Below are positions 33,462 to 44,329 of a stretch of 64,000 nt of DNA, piece after piece. The notes under the pieces are model-generated. The model was not told where the DNA came from. It saw nothing but the letters and a program-made list of their open reading frames with translations, and searched no databases. The DNA is from Symsagittifera roscoffensis (Eukaryota; Xenacoelomorpha; Acoela; Convolutidae): the NCBI RefSeq assembly GCF_963678635.1, contig NC_087064.1:64535548-64599547 (forward strand), written 5' to 3'. A program made the position numbers and the translations under genes. Positions within the stretch are counted from its first letter, which is position 1, and every line of letters starts with the position of its first letter.

Positions 33462-33478
33462 AAATAGGAGGATGGATA
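33462..33478 (+). promoter_or_regulatory. Polypurine tract of the gypsy element
   Basis: AAATAGGAGGATGGATA stands directly before the TGTCCT start of the 3' LTR, the site where plus-strand DNA synthesis is primed. Confidence 0.5.
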
Positions 33479-34075
33479 TGTCCTCATTTCAAATTGAAAC
33501 AGAAACATGAATTATTTTATTGTGCTCACAAAGTGTGACGCCGCCGCCACCACAAAATAAATATGTTTTCATCCTTTTCCAAAAGGAAGGGAAGTGCTAT
33601 TGGAAAAATTCGTATAACGTTTTAAGCATTGAGAAATGGAATGACTATTCTCGTTCAATGCGAATAATAAAGATTCCTCTAGTAAAATACGATTACACGA
33701 ATAGAGAATACGAATTTAAGAAGTAACTTCTCATTTGATACAAAAAAGTGGGAGATTTCCCATCTGAGTATAAATAGAAGCTAAAAACTATGGGAATTCA
33801 TTCCAAAAACTTCTCTTCCAACACCACCACCATTCTCTTCAACCACCCCAACCCCTATCTCTAAAAATATAACCATTCTCAGTCAGACTATCTTCAAATC
33901 CAACCTTTAAAATAAATATCGAGTCTAAAGGCAACTTGCAGTAACTTCATACTATCTTCTTTTCTAATAAAATATTTATCAGCGAATTTTAAATTTACTT
34001 TCTGAGATAGAAAGTAGAAAGGACCCTATATTCCTAGTAAGCGTTTTGTCCGACGTACAATGTTTTGCTAGCGTA
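33479..34075 (+). repeat. 3' LTR of the gypsy element
   Basis: Aligns with 19,061-19,697. By eye the copies differ at a small but clear share of positions plus the ~30-bp indel, so insertion is not recent. Confidence 0.85.
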
Positions 34076-35440
34076 TAACTACCCCTTCCCCTCCCACCGC
34101 AAACTGATTGGTTATTTTGCCTTTTAGCAAATTGAACGATGCGAATTTTAAACCAATCACCAATCAGAATTCACTATTTTCGAGAGAAAGGAAGGATCAT
34201 GTTAACTATTCACCTCCCCCCCCCCTTATGCAATATTAGGGGGGGGGGATGGGGGGGAATACTTAAAAAGGTTTGGATGAAGTTTTTTGAAATAACGTGT
34301 CAACCAATAGTAATGCGAATTGAAATATAGTCAACCAATATGAATGCGACAGAACACATTTTTGAGAAATACAAAACCAATCCAGTTGAGCATAAATAAA
34401 ATAGGTTTTTATAGGGGGGAAATACTTTACAAGGTACCATAGGGGGGAAAGAGTTAACCTGATCCGAAAGAAAATTAATTAAATTGAGTAAATATTTGAT
34501 GGGGGGGGGAGTAACATTTTTGTTATATGCAATAACGCGAAATGCGAAATTTCCACGCCGTGTTTGTTGGATAAAATTTTTTAACGCTGTGTGGTGACCA
34601 GAGTTGGAACCGGGCCCGAACTTTTTACGAGCCGGGCCGGGCTCGGGTATCATTTTTAGGATCAGCAACTGGGCCGCGCCGGGCGGGGCTCGGGCCTGAC
34701 TTTCAAAAGAGTTCACACCTACTACGGAAATACTGAATAAGTTTTACTATTTTTAATTGGAAAATCGGCGGACCATGTCAGCATCCTTCCCCCAAGGATA
34801 TTAACTTGATCCAAATTGGCTAATTGGTACGTTTTTTACGGTTTTCGGTTCATCGGCACACCTTCAGATTTTCGGTTTTGTACTAGCGACTGGCATTTCG
34901 TCTCAATTCTATTGTTGTTCCGACTTTCGGTACGAAAGTAACGGAATATTTGTGTACTCGGGGTGGGTTTTTTTTTCTTCACACAAAATTCGACTTTTTA
35001 ACTAGCCATTTTTGACGGAGTTTTTTATATCATTCGAAAGGTATTGTTGTCCTGAGCTTAAATTTGAAAAGATATTTTACCTGTGATCATTTTTCGTAAA
35101 GTTATGGGGGTTTAAAGATTGCCATTTTGGCCAATTTGGGACAAATAACGCGCGATATGTTTCGCGCTATTAACGCGTAGGCGGAGATTTAATCCGTCTG
35201 ATAAATCGTTCCAAATTGGTTGAATGAAGCTTATTTGCCATAATTGATTTGTTACAAGGAGCGAAATCTATCTTTTTCTATTTTATATGGCGTGATAATT
35301 TTCATAAAAAATTTCAAATTGTAGAAAATTTTTTTTTTCATTTTTTGTAAAACATTTAATTTTTAATGTTTTTACTGCTCCATAATACCTTAAAAGGCAG
35401 TCGGAACATTCAGGGCTTCGCCCTGATACGAGCAGTCTTG
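34076..35440. other. Spacer with homopolymer C/G runs and a GC-rich patch
   Basis: A run of about 11 C at 34,215 is followed by runs of G at 34,240-34,257, able to pair, and more G-runs lie at 34,413-34,512. At 34,608-34,698 a GC-rich patch repeats GGGCCGGGCTCGGG-like words in AT-rich surroundings. A perfect stem-loop CAGGGC-TTC-GCCCTG is at 35,411-35,425. An outlying part of the minisatellite unit (TGTACTAGCGACTGGCATTT) is at about 34,877. No gene. Confidence 0.5.
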
Positions 35441-35444
35441 TTGT

Positions 35445-36685
35445 TTTTTATTTCTCAGCAACGTTGATATTCATTGCCGTAAGCATCTATTTTTTTCGTT
35501 GTTTTACGCTTGCTATTACTAGAAACTGGCATTTTGTACTACCAACTGGAATTTCATTTGTACTAGCAACTGACATTTCGTATCAATTCCATTGCTATTT
35601 TTTATTTCTCAGAAACGTTAAACTTCATTTTGTAAGCTTCTATTTTTTTTCGTTTTTTACGCTTGCTATTACTAGAAACTGGCATTTTGTACTACCAACG
35701 GGAATTTCATTTGTACTAGCAACTGACATTTCGTATCAATTCCATTGCTATTTTTCATTCTCAGAAACGTTAAACTTCATTTTGTAAGCTTCTATTTTTT
35801 TTCGTTTTTTACGCTTGCTATTACTAGAAACTGGCATTTTGTGCTACCAACGGGAATTTCATTTGTACTAGCAACTGACATTTCGTATCAATTCCACTGC
35901 TATTCTTTATTTCTCAGAAACGTTAAACTTCATTTTGTAAGCTTCTATTTTTTTTCGTTTTTTACGCTTGCTATTACTAGAAACTGGCATTTTGTACTAC
36001 CAACGGGAATTTCATTTGTACTAGCAACTGACTTTTCGTATCAATTCCATTGCTATTTTTTATTTCTCAGAAACGTTAAACTTCATTTTGTAAGCTTCTA
36101 TTTTTTTCGTTTTTTACGCTTGCTATTACTAGAAACTGGCATTTTGTACTACCAACGGGAATTTCATTTGTACTAGCAACTGACTTTTCGTATCAATTCC
36201 ATTGCTATTTTTTATTTCTCAGAAACGTTAAACTTCATTTTGTAAGCTTCTATTTTTTTTCGTTTTTTACGCTTGCTATTACTAGAAACTGGCATTTTGT
36301 ACTACCAACGGGAATTTCATTTGAACTAGCAACTGACATTTCGTATCAATTCCATTGCTATTTTTTATTTCTCAGAAACGTTAAACTTCATTTTGTAAGC
36401 TTCTATTTTTTTTCGTTTTTTACGCTTGCTATTACTAGAAACTGGCATTTTGTACTACCAACGGGAATTTCATTTGTACTAGCAACTGACATTTCATATC
36501 AATTCCATTGCTATTTTTTATTTCTCAGAAACGTTAAACTTCATTTTGTAAGCTTCTATTTTTTTTCGTTTTTTACGCTTGCTATTACTAGAAACTGGCA
36601 TTTTGTACTACCAACGGGAATTTCATTTGTACTAGCAACTGACATTTCGTATCAATTCCATTGCTATTTTTTATTTCTCCGGCCA
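35445..36685. repeat. Minisatellite, 8 units of 152-153 bp
   Basis: The word AGAAACTGGCATTTTGT begins at 35,521, 35,674, 35,826, 35,979, 36,131, 36,284, 36,437 and 36,590. Units are nearly identical apart from the first and a variable T-run. Since 153 is divisible by three, one frame stays open through several units; this looks like a by-product of the period rather than a gene. Confidence 0.95.
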
Positions 36686-37182
36686 TATAACGGAAAAGGG
36701 ATCTCACTAACTATATCCTCCTCGGGTACATAGCAGTGAATATCCCAACCTATAAAGAAATAAATCAACGGTTAAGCATAGGAGAATTCTATACATAGTA
36801 ACGAGTCTGCCCCTTCGTTTACACAATTTCCAATCAATTACTGCATTTGTTCAATTAAGTATACAAATTTCCGTTTTATATAACAATTCTAGTACCTTCT
36901 GGTACCTCAATTACCCCTCCCCCCATTTTGTTCCTTCCGGGGTAAGTTTTTGACAGTAAACGTTCATAAGTTCTCCAGCTCTTCGCGAATATGGCTTTGG
37001 TCTCCTTCTGTCATACTAATAGCTGATATTTCTTCGGCTATGTCAAACTCATCTGTTGCAATCGCACCGCTTGAATCAACGCTAACTTTGACTTAGCTGA
37101 TGTCCTTTCAATAATTCTGACACGCGGTTCTAGTGGTTAACTTCTTTCCTTTTCCCTTTAGGCCGTACAACTTCTGCATCCA

Positions 37183-37778
37183 TCACCGAAGATTTTGTTT
37201 CCATTGAAACTGTGATTTCCTGTCTACAGTCGCTTCTGTATTTGCGGTTCGTACTTGTCTGGAAATAGGTGTCGAAACACCAGAATCAGCTGCTACATAG
37301 TTTAATAATTCTCGACCCTCTCTATCTGTTGCCTCCCATGTTCCTTGAATTTCCGCTTGAGCTGTAACTACTGATTTACCCAAAGCTTGTATTCCAGCAA
37401 TTTCGTATTCGGGCTTAGAGCCCAGGTACAACGCTCGTTCCCTGAATCCACCAATTGTGTTTTCCTGAACATCAGCAACCGAGGGTACTCCTTTCGTGTG
37501 CTTCACGATTCTTCTCAACTTGTCTAGGACATCGAAGAAACGACCCGACATTTCTTCATCTAGGCCATGGGTATCGTATTGGATATAGTCTGCTCCCCAG
37601 TAAAAGCGAGACATCTCTCAGTCAGAAGATGTATCTCCGGCCTTCCGTTTTTTTTGGACTCGGGATCTTCCTGGGACTCATCGACCCCATGGTAACTGTA
37701 ACGGATCTGAGCTTTGACTCTGTATCGGCGTTTCGTATTCGGATCTGCGCTTTGACATCCTCTGGCGTTATTGTTCAC
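37183..37778 (-). pseudogene. Unidentified minus-strand coding remnant
   Basis: Two overlapping frames (37,778-37,560 and 37,614-37,183) have protein-like composition and could join by one frameshift. The second reads YWGADYIQYDTHGLDEEM and FFDVLDKLRRIVKHTKG. No family recognised. It lies downstream of the integrase remnant, so it may be the 3' part of the same relic or the gag of another element. Confidence 0.35.
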
Positions 37779-38820
37779 TCTCCTTTAATTTTTCTAGGTG
37801 AAATCCTTTCATGAAAACTGATATCGTTCGTTCCATCTTCACCATGTGTAAAGTTGCCCTCTTCTGCTCAATGAGCCATTGACAAAACTATTGGGCTATT
37901 TGGCACATCTTGCATTTTTTCAGCCTCACGAAGTATTTCAAAATCCATCCTTATTCTGGTTTTCCCTTCCGAACCTGAATACGTTGCGATTTTTTCGGTT
38001 TTTGGCATGTTTGTCATTTTTTACGTTTTTTTTATTTTGGTGGTTGGTTTTGCTTTGGATTGACAACACTCTAGTGTCCTTGTATGGACTATTCTACTAA
38101 CCATAGGAGACTCAATTGACGTTAAGCCATCCGACGGTCAATCAATAGTGATTGGTTTTTCTGTGTTTTCAGTGATACGGTGGCACTCGCGGTTTGCTGT
38201 TTAACGACGTTCCCCAAATTGCATGTAGGCCAGCTTCGTGCCGGGGGTTGGTTACTGCCGTGGAATACGCGGGCCTATCTGGTGACCAATCCTCAGCTGC
38301 CAACCGTTGTGGTAGTTTGGCGCCTAAACTTATTGAAAGGTCAGTTTTTTGAATGACTTTTCTCGATTCCAAGGTAACTGCGAGTTAAGTTTCACGTACC
38401 TCTTTTTCCGTTAACAAATCATATCCTTCACTAAAGGGTGTTCTCATCGTATACTCCCATCTTCGATCGGCCGTAATGAACTGTTGCATTACACTCGCGG
38501 TAAATTACTTGTTGTTTTTTTTTTAGGAAACACAGAACTTTTTCCAAGACAGGTTACTTCATGACGAGTTACGAGCAACTTTGAACCGAATTGTAATCGG
38601 TTTCCTGCCAAATTGAGCCTCGAATGGAGAACAAGCTATCTATTGATTTATCGTGTTTCTTATATTAAACTCAATTTCAAGTTTCAACAAAGCTATATAG
38701 TTTTCAGGTTTCAACAAAGCTATATATACAGGTGAAGCTATATAATTTTCACAAAAATTCTCAATCAAACTATCGGTAGTTCTTGTTGTGATCTGGATGA
38801 ACGGAAATTTAAATAACCTG

Positions 38821-39054
38821 TCAATGCCCATCACGATTATTTGCGCCCCACAAAGCAGGCAATGGTTCCAGAAGTTCTGATTGAAATTCTTGATTCGACT
38901 CTTCCACCATATATGTTTTCGTTATCATTCGAACAGGAATGACTGGTTTTGAATTCTTACCGGACCTACAGTACTCGGTACAATTCGGCGCAGTCAATTG
39001 TATTTGTTGGTTCACAAGTGGCCACCAGAAGTGTTTGCTCGCCACTTCTCTCAT
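38821..39054 (-). pseudogene. pol: Integrase zinc-domain remnant
   Basis: VASKHFWWPLVNQQIQ followed by NCTEYCRSGKN fits the FWWP...C..C part of gypsy integrase; the cysteines are spaced CxxxC rather than CxxC. It stops at the position where the catalytic core should begin. Confidence 0.6.
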
Positions 39055-39119
39055 CTTCTATTTTTCCGAGCTTCTTTTGTCAAGCAGCATCATAATCGAG
39101 CCGTCATGATTCGGTGATC

Positions 39120-39560
39120 AAGAAACAAAATGGCATTAAGATAAGTAATTTATTCAAGGAGTGGCCAAATTTTTTTTTATCCTCTAGTTTCTTTGTTTTC
39201 AGTGTGCTTCATTAATGCAATTCAGGACAACGGTTGCTTCGATAAAAGTTGCGATAAATTCGGCATGGAAAAGTTCTGGCCAAATAAAGAAAATTGTCAG
39301 AAACATTACCAGTGGGATTATGGCACTAACTCCCCTAGACAGCTCTAGGCTGAGTCTTCTATAATCCCATCGGTTATGTTTCCGGCCATTATTTTTGTTG
39401 GCCAGATTTTTTCGATGCCAAATTTGATGCAATTAGAGCAATCGTTATCTTAAATTGAATTGTTGAAGCGCACTGAAAACAAAGAAATTAGAGGGTAGTA
39501 AGAGTTTGGTCAATACTTCAAAAAAATACATACCTCCAATGCCATTTTCTTTCTAGAATT
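39120..39560. repeat. Long imperfect palindrome (foldback)
   Basis: Arms 39,120-39,335 and 39,348-39,560 are reverse complements with mismatches: CTTTGTTTTCAGTGTGCTTC at 39,191 pairs with GAAGCGCACTGAAAACAAAG near 39,466, and CCAGTGGGATTAT with ATAATCCCATCGG. The centre is near 39,341. It could be a foldback transposon or an inverted duplication. Confidence 0.8.
39203..39348 (+). pseudogene. Exon-like cysteine-containing segment in the palindrome arm
   Basis: After the acceptor TTTGTTTTCAG ending at 39,202 an open frame of 47 codons runs to TAG at 39,348, with cysteines in CFINAIQ, GCFDKSCDKF and NKENCQKH. The mirror arm encodes a diverged copy on the minus strand with a stop (FGIEKIWPTK matches FGMEKFWPNK). 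This suggests that a host or element exon was caught in the inverted duplication. Too short to name. Confidence 0.35.
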
Positions 39561-40516
39561 CATGTTTTTAGAACTCGTCGAACGCGAAGTTTTGTTTTGA
39601 TTTTCACTCAACTCTAAAATGATTAATCAGTTCGCAATTTTTCTGTTTGCGTGTGACATGCAGAACAAACGTTGATCAAATGACAATTCGAAACGTGTAG
39701 ATTAGTTTGTTCGCTGCACATTTTTCTGATGACGTAATTACCGTTCTGGCTTTGTTCTTACTATAATTTCACTTTGATTTTCCTTTTTACTGGTAATATC
39801 CTTAGCCGACAGTTTTAGTAGCCAACTCAAAGCGTGAGTTCATGCCACCCTGAGTATGAGGTCTAACTCAGGCACTTTCGGGGCCGTTCCCTATTGGACA
39901 ATTAACCTAGACAAATTTTCTTCGCCGGGTTGTGTTCTACTTAGTAGTCGAACGGCAATAATCTACCCCCGTACTGAACACGTTTGTAATGTTTTCATGT
40001 TCTTTTCCTTCGACAAAAAAGACAATCAGGCTTTTTAATTTAAGCCATGACTAACTACCGATACAACCGATGAAGAATCTTGGTCGTTTATGCTATATTT
40101 CAATTCCGCATTGTTTAAAAACCTATTTGCTTATAAAACGGGTTTCAAACCATCAGTTTGCAATTGTTCCAGAACGTTTTTTGCTCCCATCCGCCCTTTT
40201 TCAAAGTATCAATTTTTACATGAGTAATTTTACTTATATCAAAAGAAGAGTTTGACGAAGTCATTAACTTCATTTTTCATTTTTGCAAACGCTATATCAT
40301 GTACAATTTCCATTTTGGAACGCGAGTGTTTTTCCATTAAAAACCTAAACGGTTCTGTGGTAGCGGCTAATTTTGGGATAAGATCGATGAATTTGTTTGT
40401 CGATTCTTTTTTTGTCCAATATCTGTCATGTTCTCAAGTTATTTGATTTTCAGGATAAAATCAACTTTTTTTGACTGGCACAGTTCCTTCTTTGGAGAGC
40501 TGAAAACCCAAGCTAT

Positions 40517-40720
40517 TCAACCTCGTTTGCCTAGAAAAGAAATTCCCTCCATTTTGTAGCGGCATTTTTTTTCATCCAGTAATCTGAGCACAATCCGCAC
40601 TTCTTGCCAATGGCGTGCTTCTGAACCCCCGATCGCAATGATTTTATCATCTAAATAAACGTGATCCACAGGAAGTTGCCCTAACATGGAATTCATTACC
40701 CGCTGGAACTCATTTGGCAT
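40517..40720 (-). pseudogene. pol: Reverse transcriptase remnant with YLDD
   Basis: MPNEFQRVMNSMLGQLP, VYLDDKIIAIGGS and HWQEVRIVLRLL fit gypsy reverse transcriptase from the FQRxM block through the catalytic YLDD to the following helix. Flanking frames are broken. Confidence 0.8.
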
Positions 40721-41437
40721 TACTCTTAAGCCGTAAAATCCTGCTTTGAAGGAATAAGTCCCAATAATGTCGATGTCGCTAAAAATTCCGACAGTAATCT
40801 TAATGACGGCATCCGAGCTTGTGGTTTATTGAAGATGTCCCGGTTCTCCTTGGGTATTGATATTAGTGCTAAAAGTTTATTCTTTCTTAACTCATGGAGG
40901 AGTTATCCCTGAAATATGAACGAGACTGAGCTTTCTCAAATTATCTTGAATTGTGTTCTTCATTGGCGTCTGCAATTTTTAATATTCAGTAGACTCCGGT
41001 TTTTATTTCTCGCTCAGTCTCAAACAGTTCGGACCGCGAACACTCCGAGTTCCTAATCCTTTTGATCTTCTTCGAGTCAGTCTCGGTATCACATTTGTCT
41101 CGAAGTGAGTAATTTCATGTGAGCCCTCAACCTGATTCATTCCCAATGTTTTTTACAAGTTTTTACCACTGCGACTATACCTATAACAAAAAACATTCTT
41201 TACCGGAAAATTCTTTCTCTGGTTTTATTTGTTTCAAAATGATGAAAATCACTGACGTTTTTTTCATACTTTCAAAGGCTGTATCATGTGCAACTCTCCG
41301 CTCGAAACACGAATGTTTTTTCATTAAATCCCTAAAAGATTTTGTGGCTGCACCTTATTTTGAGATAAACTGGATGAATTTGTTTATCGATCCAATTAAT
41401 GACCCAACATCTGCTATGTTCTCAAGTTATTTCATTT

Positions 41438-41755
41438 TCACGATGGATCCAATTTTTCTTTTGACAGGCACAGTTCCTTCATTGGAGAGTTGTAATCCCT
41501 GATATTCACAATTTTTTTGAAAGCAAACACGTTTACTGCAGCGGCCTCGTTTTCATTCGGTACTCTTAGCACGTTCCGCACTTCCTGCCAATGGCGTGTT
41601 TCCGAACTCCGGGTCGCGTTGAGTATATCCTCTAAAAAACGTTTTCTCCAGAAAAGTACCTTAGCATGGGATTCAGTACCCGTTGGAACTTGTTTGATAT
41701 GCCTCTTAGCCGTAAAACCCTGTTTTGAAGGAATAAGCACCAGTATTGTTACCAT
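41438..41755 (-). pseudogene. pol: Second reverse transcriptase remnant
   Basis: It contains SKQGFTAKRHIKQVP, matching the FKAGFYGLR-type block, and SSETRHWQEVRNVLRVP, matching 40,517-40,720; the YLDD part has been replaced by unrelated residues. Confidence 0.65.
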
Positions 41756-42569
41756 CGACTTTCATAAAATTATTTTGTCGACTAGTCGACTCACCTAATG
41801 CCATCTAAGAATTTGTGTACTTCAAGTAAATATTTGGAAACCAAACTGAATCTGTGGTACTAACACTAACAGCCAGCGCTATGTTATCCACTAATTTATT
41901 CATTTTAAAAATCTAATAACAATTTAGGCAGTTTTTTTTTTAAATAAGCTTCGAAATAAAGGCTACTTTTAGTGACCCGCAACGTTTCGCAGTCAAAATT
42001 GCAGGAAAAAAATAAAACAATTCTCTGAAAATTTCACAAGCTTTTCTATGTGTCTGTCCTTTGACACTTTCTCGATTGTTGTTTCGACCTTTGGTAATAC
42101 ATGGATCCGGACTCGTTTTTTTTTTCAATTTAACCGGATATATGGCTCGTGGAGCTGTTTTCCGACTTTGCACTTCATAAGTGCACCTTTCTTTTCAAAG
42201 AAGTTTTGAAATCTATCAAGGAACACCTATTGTACTCACGTTACATTGTGATTTTGGACCTCCAGAAGACGCTCGTTTCCACGAACTTTGTTTACTGTCC
42301 GTGACAATTGTGTTTGCCTCACTTCAACAAAAAGCAGCGGTTAGAAATTGGTCCCGATAAAATATTTTTGTCCGCCTTCGGTAACAAACAATTCGGCTCC
42401 CTTGGCAAACCAGGCAAACACTCCGAACTCTTCTTTCTCTTGATTTGCTTTGAGCTTGCGTATCACAATCGTTTCGAAATGAATAAACTCAAGTGAGCCC
42501 TCAACTTGTAAATACCTGCTTTTTTACAAGATTTCGCGAAGTGACCACGGCCACTACGGTTTTTACAAC

Positions 42570-42872
42570 CTATGTTTTTGCCGGGCAGTTCTTTTTTTGG
42601 TTTGGCTTCAGCCAATATGCGCAGTTACGGTATTTGTTCTCTCTTTGACCTTTCATGTCATTTACTAATTCCCTTTTATCATAGACAGTCTGCTGACCAC
42701 CCGGGGAGTTCTGCCATCCTTGGTTAAACTTGTTCCTAGTCAGCTTAGGTAGCCCACGGTTTACTCGTTTGCATAGCTTTGCACTTCTCTCCCCCACTAC
42801 CGCGAAATAAAGGGCGTCTGTCGGACTTAACGTTTCCATACACAGCTGTTTGCGGATATCTTCGCTTCTCAA
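42570..42872 (-). pseudogene. gag: gypsy gag C-terminal remnant
   Basis: SEDIRKQLCMETLSPTDALY resembles the end of the gypsy capsid domain. It is followed by a basic Asn/Gln-rich stretch and CAYWLKPNQKKNC, a decayed zinc knuckle. Located upstream of the RT remnants on the same strand, as expected for gag. Confidence 0.55.
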
Positions 42873-43400
42873 ATCTAAAATTAACGCGTCTCGTTTTATT
42901 GATCCTTACTTCATTTCAAAGTCGTGCGCCCTTGGTCAGGTCGCTCACTGCCCCGAGAATAGTTTCATAACCTCCTTTTCTCGTTGTTTCCTGCCAAATA
43001 GTAGAAGCCTGCGGTTGTTGACTTTCAGTTCCCGTTGAAAAGCGTCCATTGCTAATTTCAACAGCTCCGGAAAAATTTTATCCAACCATACTTTTAACCT
43101 TGTTTCATAAGGATAGGAATTTTTTCGATTTTAGCTTTTTGTCTGCTTCCCCCGGTTGCTTTCTGGAAAAAATACGCTTTTCTTCACCTGTCCACGTTTG
43201 GACTGCCGTATTGTTACGACCTACTCTTTCATTCCGTGCTCTTTTGTGGTCCGTTCCTACTGGTTCTTCTAGGGTTGGAATTGCGTTATCAGGTTAAGTA
43301 TTATCTTCCAATAGATCCCCTATATCTGTTTCATCCTTAGCTATTACAACCAATTGGAATTTTTGTACTCATTTTTCCCAGGGTACTGTAGGTTCTTGAA

Positions 43401-44329
43401 AGGGGCTGTGCCAGAATACGTTTAAGCTGCGGTAGCTCGATTCTGTTTGTGACTGCGCCAGGTGTGGAAGTAATCTCGTTGGTCAAGTAAAAATATAGGT
43501 GTTGAATCGAAACGTACGAGAATCAACTTGAAATCAATTTTAAACCGGCGCCACTGGCGATAAATGAACCAAACGCTAACTGTAGCAAACACGTTGGTAA
43601 ATGTACCTAGTTAGGTAATACCACAAAATAGATGTGTTTAACATAGGCTCACCACAGGGGCATATAGTTAAAGAAATCCATGAAAAGACCAAAGTATTAA
43701 TTGTAAGTCTTTGAACCTTAGTTTCGATTTAAAAAAAAAACAATAAATTATTAGCAAGAACTTGGAACAACAAAACCTGTAATGTTCTTTATTTTCAACT
43801 TGATAAAATTTCTTGATTAGTTGCGCATCAACCCACACTCCCAAAACAATTTATGGAGGAGACAATACAAATTTTTCGCAAGAAAACTCAGAATGAATTT
43901 GTATCACCTAAATACCAGATTTAATTATCAAAACTTAATTAAAATATCAATTTAATTAAATTTGTAGCCTATTAAAATACCATTTGTACAAAAAGTTTAA
44001 AATATTCACATTTTTCGAGTCGGTATGAATTGCAAATTTCATACAGAACTAATTTTCATTTTTCATACATGCTTGTGGAGGACATTCTACGATAGGTCAC
44101 TTTTGGGGGAATGGGGTCGAGATTGATTACTTATTTCACCTAAAAATCAATATTTCAAAACCTTGAAAAGCAAATTTTTTGGTTCAATCTCATTGTCTAG
44201 AGTTAGCCCATCAAATTTCAGTGCCGTCTCGAACAACTTTGTTCAGCGAATGGTCGGCGAAATAATTGTGGCTTACCTAAAAGAGTTGTGAATTAATTTT
44301 TCGGATTTGAGTTTTTTTGGTTGATTTTT
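43401..44329. other. AT-rich spacer, nothing recognised
   Basis: No ORF, repeat or RNA gene that I can support. Confidence 0.4.

Larger units (their letters stand above)
19061..34075 (+). mobile_element. Ty3/gypsy retrotransposon with env, rearranged and disabled
   Basis: Two similar ~600-bp LTRs enclose gag, protease, reverse transcriptase with YIDD, RNase H, integrase, a jingchuvirus-type env and a post-env ORF, all on the plus strand. Gag and the RNase H region each carry an internal duplication, and each coding region has stops or frameshifts. An opposite-strand spliced gene lies between pol and env. The exact element ends and a target duplication could not be fixed. The layout is that of an endogenous-retrovirus-like (errantivirus-like) gypsy element. 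Confidence 0.9.
40250..42500 (-). repeat. Tandem duplication of the relic's RT region
   Basis: 40,250-40,740 and 41,220-41,730 align with spacing of about 1 kb (for example TTTGACTGGCACAGTTCCTT near 40,470 versus TTTTGACAGGCACAGTTCCT near 41,458). A third short match, GTGAGCCCTCAACCTG/TTG, occurs at about 41,119 and 42,494. Confidence 0.65.
36900..43400 (-). mobile_element. Old Ty3/gypsy relic, minus strand
   Basis: Fragments in minus-strand order: a gag end with a degenerate zinc knuckle (42,872-42,570), reverse transcriptase remnants in two tandem copies (41,755-41,438 and 40,720-40,517) and the integrase zinc domain (39,054-38,821). A palindrome (39.12-39.56 kb) has inserted. LTRs were not found. 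The family differs from the element at 19-34 kb, as its active-site word is YLDD rather than YIDD. Confidence 0.6.

Noticed and set aside
19061-34075. Target site duplication of the gypsy element
   Set aside because: No matching 4-6 bp flanks were found with any of the plausible LTR ends.
35464-36176. ORFs of 107 and 143 codons
   Set aside because: They are by-products of the 153-bp repeat period.
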